Shown: in pieces, positions 1-17,152 of the stretch | Layout of the letters: each line of letters begins with the position of its first letter | Position numbering within the stretch: the first letter of the stretch is position 1 | Source: Medicago truncatula | Lineage: Eukaryota; Streptophyta; Magnoliopsida; Fabales; Fabaceae | Direction of reading: 5' to 3' | DNA: 64,000 nt | Assembly: GCF_003473485.1 (NCBI RefSeq) | Contig: NC_053042.1 | Location: 6,781,501 to 6,845,500, forward strand | Translations under genes and position numbers: made by a program | Notes under the pieces: model-generated | The model's database searches: none | Told to the model about the DNA's origin: nothing | The model's input: the letters and a program-made list of their open reading frames with translations, nothing else

Positions 1-880
1 ACACTTTTGATGTTAATATTGTGTTAATGAGGTGATCATGCTTAGAGGTGAGACCCGTGTTTATAATGATGTATTATGGCAAAGTGCTTCTTGTTGTTTT
101 TATATCTGATTCTGCAAAATTTTTTATTTGTTATGAATATGACCGACGGGGGGGCTCTTATTTGATTCAAATGAGCTCCCTTGTAGTGCGAGTGACTCGG
201 CAATTATCTGGTGGTTCGTTTAACGCCTAAGGTAATGGAGCATGTTGGTACTCAATGTTTTCCTGACATTGAACGAGATGATTCTTGACGACAATGCAAG
301 AGGTGTAAATCATGGTTTGCATATCGGTATGAGGCGTGATGTTTCTTGAGATGTTGGAGGATCTACAATCATGTGCTGCACCATGCTTTGAGGCAAAGTG
401 GTCAACACAAACTAACGTGATTTTGTTCCCTTTATCAAGTTTGATCATTATTTTTTCCAGTGAAATTCATTGTTGGAACATAAATGATAATTGGATCGAG
501 TCCTTGATGCTCGTACCATTACAATTGTTAATTTATGATCACCTTTTTTATTTGTTAGAGCTATCAAAATGGATCAGGCTTATAGGTTGGTCCGTTAGCC
601 CATGATTTTCCATGGGAATAATTTACAAAATGCTAAAAAAAGCGATTGGACAATCTTTATAATACAATGTTGGGATGAATTGAGTTGCGGCGATTCATTG
701 TTGTCAAGGCAAGTCTTAAGATTTAAAGGTGTTTATGAAAATATACTTATCAGATAAATCATCACATAATAACAAAGTTTTTTTTTATCAAATAAGTAGA
801 AAATGTTGAACTCACAAATTAACGAAGTATGGATAAACTTCTAACAAATTGAATTAACCGTGGTTGCTTTTCTTTAGGAT
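1..880. other. No recognised gene
   Basis: Short open frames occur on both strands, but none shows a recognisable domain, a plausible splice structure or a family match. The base composition is slightly less AT-rich than the following spacer, so a decayed gene or transposon is possible, but I cannot name one. Confidence 0.4.
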
Positions 881-1794
881 TTTTTTTTTGAAGAAGTTAA
901 AATGAATTATATTACCAACCAAAAGGAGTCCTTCCTAGTATAAGGTGTACATAGGAAAAAACAGTAAATCCAAACATTATTTACAAAATTTACTAATCAC
1001 CAGAAAACAGAAGAAACAAAAAGCTATTAGCCTATTCCAAGCATGGTGAACGGACTAAGCCACCATCCATGAAAATTGAAAGGAGGAGTATTAAACTTCA
1101 CCTTCAACCACATAAAAGTGAGGGACTTAATCTTGTCGACCACCTGAGTTACCGTATAAATTTTGTCTGTGAACAACCTGTTGTTTCTTTCTTTCCATAT
1201 TTCCCATATAGTCGCAAATCATATAACCTGTAAGATGGATTGACACACCTTTGATGTGCCACCAATAAAACTAAATTGAACAAAATTCTCCGGCCAGTGT
1301 TGAGGAGCAACCACATAAATGCCCAACCATTTATAAATTTGATGCCAGACAGATTCAAAAACATTACAGTGTAACAATAAATGAACGGATGACTCTGATG
1401 AGTCACAAGCAGCCACGCACTCCAACGAGTTTTGATCGATAACGCCGCGACGAAATAGATTGTCCTTTATGGGCAACCTATCACGGAACACTCGCCAAGC
1501 AAACAACACCACTTTTAAGGGAACATCCTTGTGCCAAAGGGATGAAACGGGCACCACAATATATGTAGGAATTTGAGCTGTTATATAATTGTAGACGCTA
1601 CGAACCAAAAATGATTTTGAATTTTCCAAACTCCAAAGCCACCAGTCATCCTTATTAACCTGCAAATTAACATTAAGAAGCAGTAATTTAATTTCCCCCA
1701 CCAACTCCTCCTCCCACGCAAACAACCTCCGCCTCCAAACCCACGCACCACCACTTGCATTATATATATCAAATATGAGATATCGAAAGTCCAT
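881..1794 (-). mobile_element. LINE (non-LTR retrotransposon) C-terminal fragment
   Basis: On the minus strand one frame runs from 1794 to a TAA at 1027-1029. It encodes the typical end of a plant LINE ORF2: a zf-RVT zinc-binding region with the pattern SLWHKDVPLKVVLFAWR...RLPIKDNL, then a C...H...C segment (HLLLHCNVFESVWHQ). A tail with the motif IWEIWKERNNR and a final WWLSPF follows. The frame is broken once by a TGA at 1219-1221, between QVI and FATIWEIW, where a sense codon is expected. The reverse transcriptase and endonuclease parts are absent, so the copy is 5'-truncated. The T-run near 881-889 on the plus strand is probably the poly(A) tail of the element. Domain recognition is from sequence; the insertion mechanism is inferred. 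No clear target duplication was found. Confidence 0.85.
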
Positions 1795-4619
1795 CCAAAG
1801 AGAAACGTAAATTATTACTTAAAATGTAAATTAAAAAACTAAAAAAGTAAAAATCACAAGCTAAACTTCAAGTGGGAAAGTTATTGAATTATTGGGAAAA
1901 TATTGAGACTTGGGATTATGGATGATAAAACAGTGATAGAAAGTTTATTGAAGTACTATTAAAAAAAAATTATTCAAATTTACTCATTAATTAAGATCAC
2001 CTAAGCTCAATACGCAAACATTTCAATTGTATCCAGATGCTTGCCTAATGTTAGTACTCAAAACATTCAAAGACACATTGATATAAATAAGGTCCATTAA
2101 CTTGGTCAATAATCTATTAATCTGATGTTTCAACTCTAGCTTATGCATATTATTGTCTTTACGCTATCACTTGAGTTGTATTTACATTCTGCAGGACATA
2201 ATGTCAACTTTATAATACTAAATAAGTACTGCCAAATTATTTGTTAATCCAACTAATTTATACTGCACACCTACAGACAGATGAATAAAATATGTATCAC
2301 ACGCTATTATTATTAACTTTGGGTGCACACACGCTATTATATTTTCAGCTATTGTTGCACCGAAAAATATATAATTAAGTGGATGTCCATTGAAATGTCT
2401 TAAAGAGTATTCATGGATGATATTGATCAAATATCCATCAAATTCATTTAAAATACGGATAAATAAATCATTTAAAATAAGTATTTTTTTTATTACATTT
2501 AAAATAAGTATTGGCACTCATCTATTTTTGTTTTAAAATTAAATTCAAACTCTCTTCTTTTCTTGGTTGACAAAATAAAAAACTATCCTATAAACATGAA
2601 CTAATAAACAAACGCAAACCCAAAATATTTGAATACGATGATAAATTATCCCTTTAAATTTAATCAAAGATTTTGAATTCGAATCTAACTTTAAAAATTT
2701 AACGGTGTTGATTATCTTGTTGAAAGAGAATTTTGATATCCATTTTAATTTCATCCCATTAGAAAGATGAATTCTCTTTAAAAAAAAGTTAGAAAGATTA
2801 ATTTTGCATGATTCCAACCTAATTTCTTTTTGCAGATATATGTATTAAAAAATACAAACACAAAGTGACAACCGAAATTCATGGTAGGGTGGGTCCATGT
2901 GTACAGAAGGATGTACCTTGTTGTCGTCGTTGTTCGATACAACAGTCAACACTGGAAATTTCCCTCTCTTGCAGTTGGAGAAGAAACAAAGCATAAAATC
3001 AAATTCATTTATTTTATTGTTTAATTTAATTAATTATCCTAACCCCACCCCATGAAAAAGAAGAATATCCTAACCCCACAAAAATAGTCTCTCTACAATT
3101 CCCGCCAAATTTACTATACCTTCACATGGTTTTCCCGCGATAGAGGAACAACATTAGCCGTTGATACTTAACAGCTGTGGTCACCGTTAGATTATTTAGG
3201 CGCAACCATCAATCAAATATTTTTACGATAAAATGAGTATCTGAACACCAACAATGACAAAGCACATGCAATGATTATGCTTTATCTTTTTATATGTATG
3301 CATAATGCAATGATCATGATTTTTATATAATTGGACAAAGAAGGGGTTTAACCTTTTTGTACAAAAACAACTCATGTTGATAACAAATAAATAAATCCTA
3401 AGATATTTAAAAAAGATATGTTTGTTAAAGTATTGTAGGGATTTTTTTAATAAACTGCTAATAGATAATATATAATGTGATATATTATTTAGAAAATTTT
3501 ACATTAATCGTGTGAGAAACTTGTAGAAGAGATCTTTTTATATATTCTTTTTATGTTGATATTTACATTTGAAAAATAAATAAAAAATTGACATAAATTA
3601 ATATATAGCAGATTCAAAAGTGAAATATATAGAAGTGTTTGAGTTGTTTGATTGCTTGTTTGTGTTTCATTAATTTGTGAAAAATGAAATAATTTGGTGT
3701 TTTTTGACAAAAGAAAGTTGATGATCGCAAGAAGATTGTATATGATCGAGTCTTATCTTGGTGGTGGCTTAGGCTGAAACGTAAGTCGTTCAATTTCATA
3801 GTTTAACCAATGTTGGATGAATTTTATCGGTTGCTATTAGTGGAGGAGTTCTTCCTCGCAATTTGGAAATATGTCAAGTTATATGTTGTGCTATATATTT
3901 GTAACTTTTATGTTCTTTGTATAGACAGTCTTTGTGTTTAGATCTCATTGTCAGCCATTCTCTTACACACGCTATCACCAAACTCCCTTTTCACTTACTT
4001 GCAACTCCATTGAGAGTCACGACAACAACAACAATGATGATGACCCCAACTGAAACGATAAAGAAAACTACGATGACGACAATAACAACAACAATATTGT
4101 TAAGGGCAACGATGATGAAGGCAATCACAACAACTATGTCGTGGTAGCAACTAATGGCAACTAAGTTGTGCGGCGGCAACGACAAAGGTGACAATGAAGA
4201 CAACTAAAACAACAAAAATGTTGATGGCTACTATAATAAAGATAGCTATAGTGAGAGGCAACAATGAAGATGACGATGAGAGATAACAATGACTTGAAGG
4301 AGTTGTTTACATAGTTAATGCTAAAATATGTAGATGAAGTTATAACAATGTAGAAGCGGTGAGAAAGTAGTTAAAACCATTGGAAACATGAGTTAAAACA
4401 TAACAATTGAAAGTTGTACTTCGATTAAACTAAAAACATAAATATCGCGCCATTGGCTCTCGTGCCATATATCACTACTCTATCACAAAACATCACATCA
4501 ATTTTTCGTTAGACCCTAATTACATTTATTGAAGATAATTTCATACAAAACTAATTACATTTATTAACTTAACCCAATCACTCATCCAAACACAACTAAC
4601 TTATCCAACATAAACTCTC
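1795..4619. other. AT-rich spacer with a triplet-rich stretch
   Basis: No gene was recognised. Positions about 4015-4290 are rich in ACA, GAT and GAC triplets, which gives long but compositionally biased open frames on both strands; these are not credible proteins. The last 100 bases are probably the promoter or 5'UTR of the methyltransferase gene that follows. Confidence 0.5.
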
Positions 4620-4667
4620 ATGCTACAAGCCTTACACAAGCATCTTGCACGAGGAGTGAGAGAACGA

Positions 4668-8769
<4,102 letters not shown>

Positions 8770-10647
8770 TTCTTTAAAAAGGATATCACTACCTGATGAT
8801 AATTTATGGTCATCTCTGAATTTTCAGTCTATTTTAAATTACGTTTTAACTTTTTTTTCCTTCCCGGATTCACCATAGTTGGATTTTGAATGGTTAGTGC
8901 ATTCAGTCCATCTGAGTCCTTAGGTAGATATTGGAAGACCCAAATTGTTAGTTTGACAAATTAGGAAGTAAGAATCTCGTTTAACAGTGAGATCACTGAC
9001 TTCAGAGAGTAGAGAGTGTGTTTCCACACTTTTTCTCTCTTTCTTTCTGTGTGTAAGTGAAGAAACAAAGATATAGCAAGTGAAGCCCTGCTTCCACTGG
9101 GAGAATGTAGTTTTAAGTTCTGATATATTTTGTAGTTATTTTCAATTAGGGGGAAAACTGCATTGGTATGATTTTGTTCCAATGTCTAATATGGTAAAAG
9201 AAAACGTTTGTGCACAGAAAGAAAGAAAAAAAAGGCTTCAAATTTTAAAACACTGCCAAAAAGAAAGGAAAGCGAAATAAAACTATCTCAGAAAAGAAAG
9301 GCTTTGGATTTTTCTTCTTTTATACTAGCTAGCATTCACACGGACACCCTATTCCGCTTATTTGCTCTTTTTTATCGCCCTAATGCCTACAAATTACAAA
9401 TAATAGTTTTATGAAATTTTGATTAAAATTATTTTGATTTTGAATAAAATTAGAGGTATAGATAATATGATATTTTGTACTTTTGTATTGTAACAAATTA
9501 TACTTATCTTTTCAATGATACTGACAATATAACAAATATATGATAAATTCTTATCTTGTTAAATGACCCCAATAAAATAGTATTCTTATAATCAAATTTG
9601 TTTAGGGATATAATTGGAAGTGAAAAAAGCAACAAAAAACTATGTATTTCTTTTTTATATATAGTACAGATAAATATAGATTACAAGAAAAAAAGAAAAA
9701 AAAGCTTCATTCTTGAGATAATTTCCATTTAAATGAAAACAGTAATTTAGTTTGTTTTTTTACCAGAAACAATAATTTATTTAACTAATATTTTATGAAC
9801 AACTAAAATATGAATTTAGTCACGTCCATGATATGAATTAGGTAAATGTTTACTCTACAGTTACTTATTCCTATAAATTTACTCACTATTTATATTATTT
9901 TATCGCAAAAAGTAAAATAAAATGAAAACCATTTTTAATGAGCTTCAAATTAGAAAAAAAAAACAAAAAATACAATAACCATACTTTTGTTTATCATGTA
10001 CCATTATATCATTCCCTCAAAAAAAATAAAAAAATGTACCATTATAGGATAAGAGAAATGCTAGGTCACCGCTCTTTTTTATTTGAACGATTATCAAAAT
10101 TTAGTTTTGGGTTAATTTTCGGTAGATAATTTCTTTTAAGGAAATTTTCAGTAGCTAATTAACCTCCCACTCCCCTCCTCCATGAATCTTAAAGAGCACT
10201 CCGTTTAATTTATACATCTAAATGAAGATAAACAATGTTTTGTTCGAATTTACTCATCCAAATGCGAGAAAAAAATGGACTTTTACCGCCTAAAATGGTA
10301 AAAGTAGTTCTCATGATTAGGTTATCCAATAAGTAGTTCACGTGACATACAAGGCCTCAATGCATCATATCCATCACTCTAGTCGGGTCCACTTCATCAC
10401 CGATCAATCACAACCGTCCAAATTGTACCAGCTCTCAATTTTCCTATTTTGTGCATGATAATAAACGTGAACATCGGTCTTGTAATCATTAGCCTAACCG
10501 CTCTTTATTACCATTCCCAACCTTGATTTGGAAGGAGCGCGTGGAAAAAGCGCATTCCTCGTGACTAGTGAACTTGTCACTCTAGCCTTTATAGTGTAAA
10601 TGACGAGATACATATAACTCGCATGTTCCCATTCTCACTCTTACACA
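8770..10647. other. Spacer between METTL4 and the BES1/BZR1 homologue
   Basis: Very AT-rich with no gene or intact repeat recognised. The first few hundred bases are likely METTL4 3'UTR. The final 300 bases are less AT-rich and likely hold the promoter of the next gene; a TATA-like CTTTATAG lies about 60 bp before its start codon. Confidence 0.45.
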
Positions 10648-12018
10648 ATGGCTTCCGACAGAGAAACTTCAACAAAAAAAATTCGGAGGAAGCCATCGTG
10701 GAAGGAGAAAGAGAAAAATATGATGAGAGAAAGAAGAAGGAGAGCCATAACAACAAAGATATTCGATGGACTTCGAACTCAAGGGAGCTACAATTTATCG
10801 AAGCATCGTGACAACAACGAGGTCCTCAAAGCTCTTTGTGCAGAAGCTGGTTGGTCGGTCGAAGAAGATGGAACCACCTATCGCAAGGTAACTTAGAATT
10901 TTTGTTTTGCTCCTCTTTGTTTTTTTTTGTTACTTGCTCAATATGCCTATAACTATCCATTTATACTACATTATTGTTGTTCTAACTTAATTATCTGATC
11001 TTTTGGTTACACTTTAATTATGTGAATCCGATACTTTTCATATGTAATTAGATCTAGAGAAGAAAAATGAAAATCATGTGTAACCAAAAGATGTTATTTC
11101 TCAGATTATGAAAAATGAAAATCTGACACTTTATGATTTTAGTATCATTTTTTTGACAAATGATTTTAGTATCATAAAATTGACCTTGATGCATGCTTGT
11201 GCAATTAACTTCCATGAAGAAAATCAATTGGTATGTTAGTATTTTCTTATTTATCATTGTTCGAATTATAGTTTTTTTGACCGCTTCAACTTCTTTAACC
11301 TTTAGTTCAAAACAACTATGTTGCCAATATAAATTAAAAGTAATGTTGTCTCGCTCCACATTTCAAATGCACACTATTATAAAACATCAAACATGCTGTG
11401 TTTGGATTTTCCCACCTTATTTGCAACATTAGTGTACATTATTTGAGTAAGATTAGTGTAACATTATGCAATGTAAATTTGACTGTGATTGTTGTTTTTT
11501 GTTAATAGGGTTACAATCCTCCACTAAACAATGATGCAGGCACCTCTTTCTCTCATTCCCAAAATCCATGTCTCATTTGTCCATCTTTTCCAACTTCAAT
11601 TCCTTCATACCAATTCACTCCTCAGCCTTTTCCTCCTTTGTGGATATCAAACAGTGCTCCTGTTACACCTCCTCTCTACTCACCAACATCAACAAACCTT
11701 ACACCAATTCCAGCATGGGACTCCATTTCCAAAGAATCTATGGCCTTTTTTAGTTACCCTTTTGTTGCATCTTCTACCCCTGCTAGCCCAACACACCAAA
11801 ACCTTCATACCCCAATGAAGTTCCATCCTTTTGCACAATCTCCATTTGCAGTGCCAACTTCTTCATCTTTCAATGCTGTGGCTGATAACTCATTCAGCGA
11901 GAAGACAAGTTCAAAAATGCTTGGGGTGCAAGTAAAGCCTTGGGTTGGTGAAAAAATTCATGATGAGGGATTGGATGATTTGGAACTCACTCTTGGAACT
12001 GGGAAAGGAAGGATATAG
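10648..12018 (+). CDS. Short BES1/BZR1 homologue (brassinosteroid transcription factor family)
   Basis: Two exons (10648-10887 and 11509-12018) join in phase to give 249 residues. Residues about 12-85 are the BZR1-type basic DNA-binding domain: [63 protein letters not shown]. The single intron after TYRK is the usual family position. Later comes [16 protein letters not shown], matching the GSK3-phosphorylated, 14-3-3-binding region, then a short [15 protein letters not shown] block. Close to the end is LELTL (238-242), an EAR-type repression motif. In this family BIN2-like kinases phosphorylate the Ser/Thr region and brassinosteroid lets the dephosphorylated factor bind E-box or BRRE promoters. 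The protein is shorter than usual (over 300): the acidic Ser/Asp-rich block after the PASPTH segment appears missing. The residue before ISNS is Trp, where Arg is usual. It may be a diverged paralogue; no frame lesion was seen. Confidence 0.92.
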
Positions 12019-13588
12019 GCTGCATTGTGAAATTTTGCATCATTTGTGTTTATGTGAGAATGAGACAAGATTGTGTTTGCTGGTTTTTGTTGTTTGTCCA
12101 ACTTGTTTTGGGTATATTTTTTGTGTGTATGCATGGATGATTTATTTATTTGTTTTCTCTTTTTTAAAATTTTGGAAATGAGACAATTCATGATTGAGTG
12201 TGGATAAGTTTGCCGTTTGCTTCTTTTTGTGATTCTTCTAAAATGTTTTTGTCTGAAACAAATTATTGGTTTTTCAGCACACATGCATTTGAAAGGGTGT
12301 TTTGCTGATCAGGCTCCTATGCGGTCAATAATTCCCTATACAATCACAGTCGAAACATTATAAGTTGTTCAATTAAGAACAAATGGTCTAGATTCAAACT
12401 CGGTATTTAGAATTATAAAACTAAAATGAGCATTTTTTTTTTTTTTTATCTTGATCGAACAACCATCAATGTCCTAACCGCGTGGATGCGTTGCACTCCC
12501 TCCCTTTTTTTTTTTTTCATTTAAATAGTTGGCATACAATGTAGGATGTTTTTAACTTAATTTCAAAGGAGTAGTCTTTATCTTATTTAATCAACTAAAG
12601 AAAATGCTTTGGAGCATGACTTTCAATTATCAGTGTTGATGAATGTGTAAACTATCATAAACAATTTTCAATGGACTATATATGGAAGGAGATACAGTTG
12701 ATTTCTTTCTTTTCAAATAACCATTCAACGACTCATAAGAAGAGTTGAATTCAAATTCAGCAACAAGTGATTTTTGAATATCTTAAAGCATACATTTGCC
12801 TTGGTGAGTCTATGGATGTACCTAACTGTAATGATCTCTGAGTAGCATTTACTCTCTTATGCCTTGGTGAGTCTATATTTCTAAGACATGGAAGCCACGA
12901 TTACCATTAACCAAAGAAGATTCATTGGATTTTCGCACAAGCAATTGAAAATAAAAATATCATTTGTATAAATTTAAAATTTATAACAATACACATTGAA
13001 GTATTCTAAACTTTTAAATTAAAATTTAAAATTTATAATATGCGGCCTATATTATAGATTACATTTTAGATTCATTGAATAAATAATGTATGTGGTCTAT
13101 AATATAAGATGCATATATCATTTATTCAATAAATCTAAAAAGTTGATTTTTGCTTAAAATAATGATTGAAGGTTGTAGTTTTAACTTTTAAATAATCTTT
13201 GTAATAATTTCTTATCTACATAGACAAAGAAGTTTGAGAGGACTCTAGCGTGTTTCATTAATATTAAATGATGGATGATACTTTTAAGCACTTGGAAGTT
13301 GTTAACGAGAGGTGAAGTTTGAAATGTTAAAATTAAAAAGTATGCGTATCTTATGTTGTTGTAAAAAAGAGGTATATACATCTTAGAGGAGCAGTTGAGG
13401 ATTACAGATAGACCGTTACAGACGACGCTCTTCAACATGTGTAAAAATAATTAAAGAAAAATATTAATCGATCACAAATAAAAAAAAAAACAATATCAAC
13501 ATGTTTTTTTTCTTCATGTTTTGTCACGTTTCTCTACTAAGCAAGCATAAGACAAATCCTTCTTCATTTCTCCATTTTCGAAACATCA
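12019..13588. other. Spacer with a MITE remnant
   Basis: This holds the 3' end of the BES1/BZR1-like gene, T-runs, and a decayed hairpin around 13040-13150. The hairpin has arms TTTAGATTCATTGAATAAAT and ATTTATTCAATAAATCTAAA and resembles the ATGATGTAT-core MITEs elsewhere in the window. No gene was recognised. Confidence 0.5.
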
Positions 13589-14374
13589 ATGGCGTCTTCA
13601 CAACATGCACCTCCACCACCGAACCCACCACCACCAACCAACCTCTCCATAACCCCAAAACCAAAAGAACGAGATTTCTTAACCCACTTCGAAACCTACC
13701 TCGCCAAACGCGACGGCGTTGACAAACTTCTCAAAATCTCCCGTTACACCGCAAAACTAATCCTCGCCTCTAACCTCTCAGCTTCGGATCCGAACCTCAC
13801 TCACCGCCTCAAAAGCTTCGAATCTAGCGTCGGAGTTAGCCGAAAAGCTTTCCGTCTCGGCAAATTCGTTCAAGACCTCAACGCGCTACGTAACACGCGC
13901 GTTGATTCCACACGCGATTTAATCTTCTCCTTTATCGCTTACGGTGGTGAAGGATTTTACTTTTTTATCGAACAATTCGTTTGGTTATCCAAAACTGGTT
14001 TAATCGATCCAAAACGCTCTAAAACTTTCACGAAAATAAGTGCTTATGCTGAATTTATTGGTTATTTTGGAAGCATTGCGTTGAAAACTAGGGATTTGAA
14101 GATTATTGTTGAGGATGAAGCGTGTTTGAAATCGAGTATTGAGATTAATGTTTTGAGAGGGGATGGTTGTGGAGAAGAGGAAATTAAGTTGAGGAAATTG
14201 AGAGAGAAGATTTTGATGAAGAAGCTTTCAATTGTTCAAGATTTGGCTGATGGGTTGATGGCTTTGGATGATATTTTGGATGGGAAGGGATTGTTTTCCA
14301 AGCCTATTGTCTTGTCATCTGCTGGCCTTTTGTCTGCATTGATCAGTACTCATAAGAATTGGGTTTCTTGCTGA
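13589..14374 (+). CDS. PEX11A: PEX11 family peroxisomal membrane protein (PEX11A-like)
   Basis: This is a single uninterrupted frame of 261 residues. After a Pro-rich start (APPPPNPPPPTN) comes the PEX11 fold: FETYLAKRDGVDKLLKISRY, then LTHRLKSFESSVGVSRKAFR and LGKFVQDLNALR, which is the family's conserved amphipathic region. A hydrophobic stretch near residues 115-140 (IFSFIAYGGEGFYFFIEQFVWL) and a C-terminal hydrophobic SSAGLLSALIS are likely membrane segments. PEX11 proteins elongate peroxisome membranes before fission. Length and lack of introns fit the PEX11A subgroup (about 250 residues) better than the PEX11B-E subgroup. The start is the first ATG after in-frame stops. Codon use shifts from C-rich at the 5' end to AT-rich at the 3' end, a common plant 5'-3' gradient and not a sign of transfer. 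Confidence 0.92.
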   Translation: MASSQHAPPPPNPPPPTNLSITPKPKERDFLTHFETYLAKRDGVDKLLKISRYTAKLILASNLSASDPNLTHRLKSFESSVGVSRKAFRLGKFVQDLNALRNTRVDSTRDLIFSFIAYGGEGFYFFIEQFVWLSKTGLIDPKRSKTFTKISAYAEFIGYFGSIALKTRDLKIIVEDEACLKSSIEINVLRGDGCGEEEIKLRKLREKILMKKLSIVQDLADGLMALDDILDGKGLFSKPIVLSSAGLLSALISTHKNWVSC

Positions 14375-17147
14375 TTGAATTTGTTTTACCCTTGCCGGTG
14401 CGTTTATTTGTTCTTGTTAGTTACTTAGGATTACACATTACAATTTTATGAAATGTAGTTTATTTATCTTTCGATTACAATAATCGGTAAATGTCCTTTA
14501 AGTACAGCTCAATTGGTAGCTGCAAGGACGTTGAATAACATCTGGGTTATAGGTTTAGTAGAAAAGGCTAGACTTATACAGCGTGGCAAACCAATGTTCA
14601 AATATGGGTTGAGAGATACCCACTATAAACCATAAATAAAATTATTATATCTTGTTGCAATTGCTTGTTTTTGTAGAATTTTGGTTTATAATATTGTGAT
14701 TGATTGAGATAATTTTGCAGCTTGCGATTTTCTTCATTTTAAGTGGTTTAGACTTTAGACCAAGAAGAATTTTAGTAGTTGTGAATCATGATTTTCTTGA
14801 TATCGACATGACATTTGATAACGTGAATTGTTGTGGTGCCGCCTCGATTGCGGCCACAGAGTAGTGTAAATCGAAAACCTTATATCACAGTGTTTCCAGT
14901 GCATACATGTTCTATTTAAACCTTAACAAGAGTATCAATATTGTGTCTTATTTATTATCAACTTGTGGATTTATGTTGAGAGGTGTAAAATTTCTAATGA
15001 AATTATTAGATGGCCGGCGGGCACAGACTATAAATTCACTCATAAGTGTAGTTGCTGTGCAGTTCCATTTGATATATATGTATATAACCCAACACAACCC
15101 TGAAGTTGGAAGAGAATAGGAAAAAATGATTTGAATGTGAAACTTGATAGGAAGAGTGTGTTCAAGAGAGTTTCCTCAGTGCAGTAATGTTATGATATGT
15201 CACAAATCTTTCAAAACTGTTTCAGACTTGGAAAAGCATTTATCTTGAGTAGTTATGTAACTTCTATTTGATGCTTCAGTCTAGTGTGAACTGGTGGAGG
15301 ATAGTTTATTTCATTAGCATCTCTTTTACATGATGGGAAGATTGCTGCTGACTGACTGAATTTCAAGCTTTCATCTCAATCTTCCTTATGAGAATAGGAG
15401 TACAAGACTTGAGAAAGTTTGTTGTTCAATTTGTGGACTAAGGAAACAATGAAATAAGTAAAATGTCAAATAAAATTCAGATGCAATTTTAATTATGTTA
15501 GCTTTTGTATTTTAGTTATTTCACAAAGATTTTGGTGTCATTATAGAGGCTGTAATATTGTTTAAGACAACAGAAAGAGTAAAACACTGCATTCTTTGAT
15601 GTAAGTAAAACACTGCATGCAAGTATATCATGTACTTTTTTGGCTTTGTTTATCTGGATTATTTCATGTAAGTAAAACAATGCATGGCGTTGGATACTAC
15701 TCTCTACTTCATTTGGATGAACATATACCATGACAACAAACATTGCTTCATATATATTTCTTTCCACAGATTAATTGCATCTGATTATCAGAAATATCAT
15801 GGGTCTAACATTTGCACAAGATAAATAATTTATACAAGGGATTTACCATCTTTAAAACTAATTGGTCAACTGCTTTTCTGTTGCATACTTACTTACTGAT
15901 ACTAGCCTCTACCTAAGTACGTTAAGAACTTATCAGACAAATAAATTAAAAAGGTTGTCTATAATATCTTAAGAATGTTGTAAATTTTATATAAATTTCA
16001 AAAGTTTTAAATATATTGTTTTTATATTTTTATTGTGATAAATATAAAAAAAAATTATTAGAAAAAAACTCCTTTCTTCTTTTAATTAGAACATTAAAAT
16101 TCCTTCTTTTGTTAAAAAACAAGGGTAAAACTATTTCAACTGCTCATTTCAATTTAGGTGACTTCAAAGCTATCTATAATTTGTTATTTCCCTCTCCCAT
16201 TTTGAGCTCTTATCACACATTATGCATTTCTGTGACACTGCGCAAACCACCAACTTTGCACCATCTCCAGCCAAGCATCTTTTGGCCTCTTCCTCCTACT
16301 TTAACCTAATTTTTGGGTATAAATATTGGTAACTTCCGAACAAAGATGACACCCAATTTTTACCACTGAAATGCTGTGAAAAAAGTCCCGAGGATTAAAT
16401 AAAACTTAAGTGAGTGTGGAACAGAAATTGTTGTGAATCCTATCTTAGTTCAGTAATATTGTGTGTAACATAAATTGTTGTGAATCCTATCTTAAACTTT
16501 GAGAAACCACCGGAACTTCCATTGTCGGCACATTTTGTTGGCTGAAAATTATCTCCACGACAAGTGCATCATCATATTCATTTTGAAATTAATGTACCGA
16601 ATAAAATGTCAGTTTCGTCCTCGTCGATAGTATAATGAAACTCGATCGCCTCTCAAGTAATATGATATATGATCAGTGTCATACTGCTTTCGAACGTGCG
16701 TTCGAGTATATTATGAGTATATTATCAATTATGAAGAAAATGAGTTTCATCGGGTCACATTGATTTCTGTGAACAAAGTTATGTACCAATAATGAAGACT
16801 GATTTCGGCCAACAAAACTGTATCGGGCGATGGAGGTTTGATGGTTTCTCATAGCTTAGTTTCTTAGAGATATTGATTGAGTTATGTTGTGGCTAATTAG
16901 ACAACGTTGAACAACATGTGTATCTAATTGTTTGTGCTTGTAAAATGATATTAACGTGTCCTGGTTAGATTGCATCATAATTGGATTGGCTCGATTGAGG
17001 TTGCTTAATTTATTATATTTGGAGATTAAGGTTTTAATGCTTGTTTGAACTTTGAAGTAGCAATAGCATAACTGGTTTGGCAGTTTGTTTTTGTTCGTGA
17101 TTTTTCTATCCGTTTTAAAGAGTGAATTTTTGCTCATAAAAGATAGG
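14375..17147. other. Spacer, no recognised gene
   Basis: This is 3'UTR of the PEX11 gene followed by AT-rich DNA. A tRNA-like stretch at 14503-14640 is listed separately. Nothing else could be identified. Confidence 0.45.
14503..14640 (+). repeat. Possible SINE or tRNA-like remnant
   Basis: The stretch CAGCTCAATTGGTAGCTGC resembles a pol III A box. A clear B box and target duplications are missing, so this is at best a decayed tRNA-derived element. It is not a functional tRNA gene. Confidence 0.3.
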
Positions 17148-17152
17148 GGTGC

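Noticed and set aside
3917..4203. Thr/Met-rich and Val/Ile-rich overlapping frames
   Set aside because: They come from triplet-biased low-complexity DNA; both strands stay open and no domain or splice pattern is seen.
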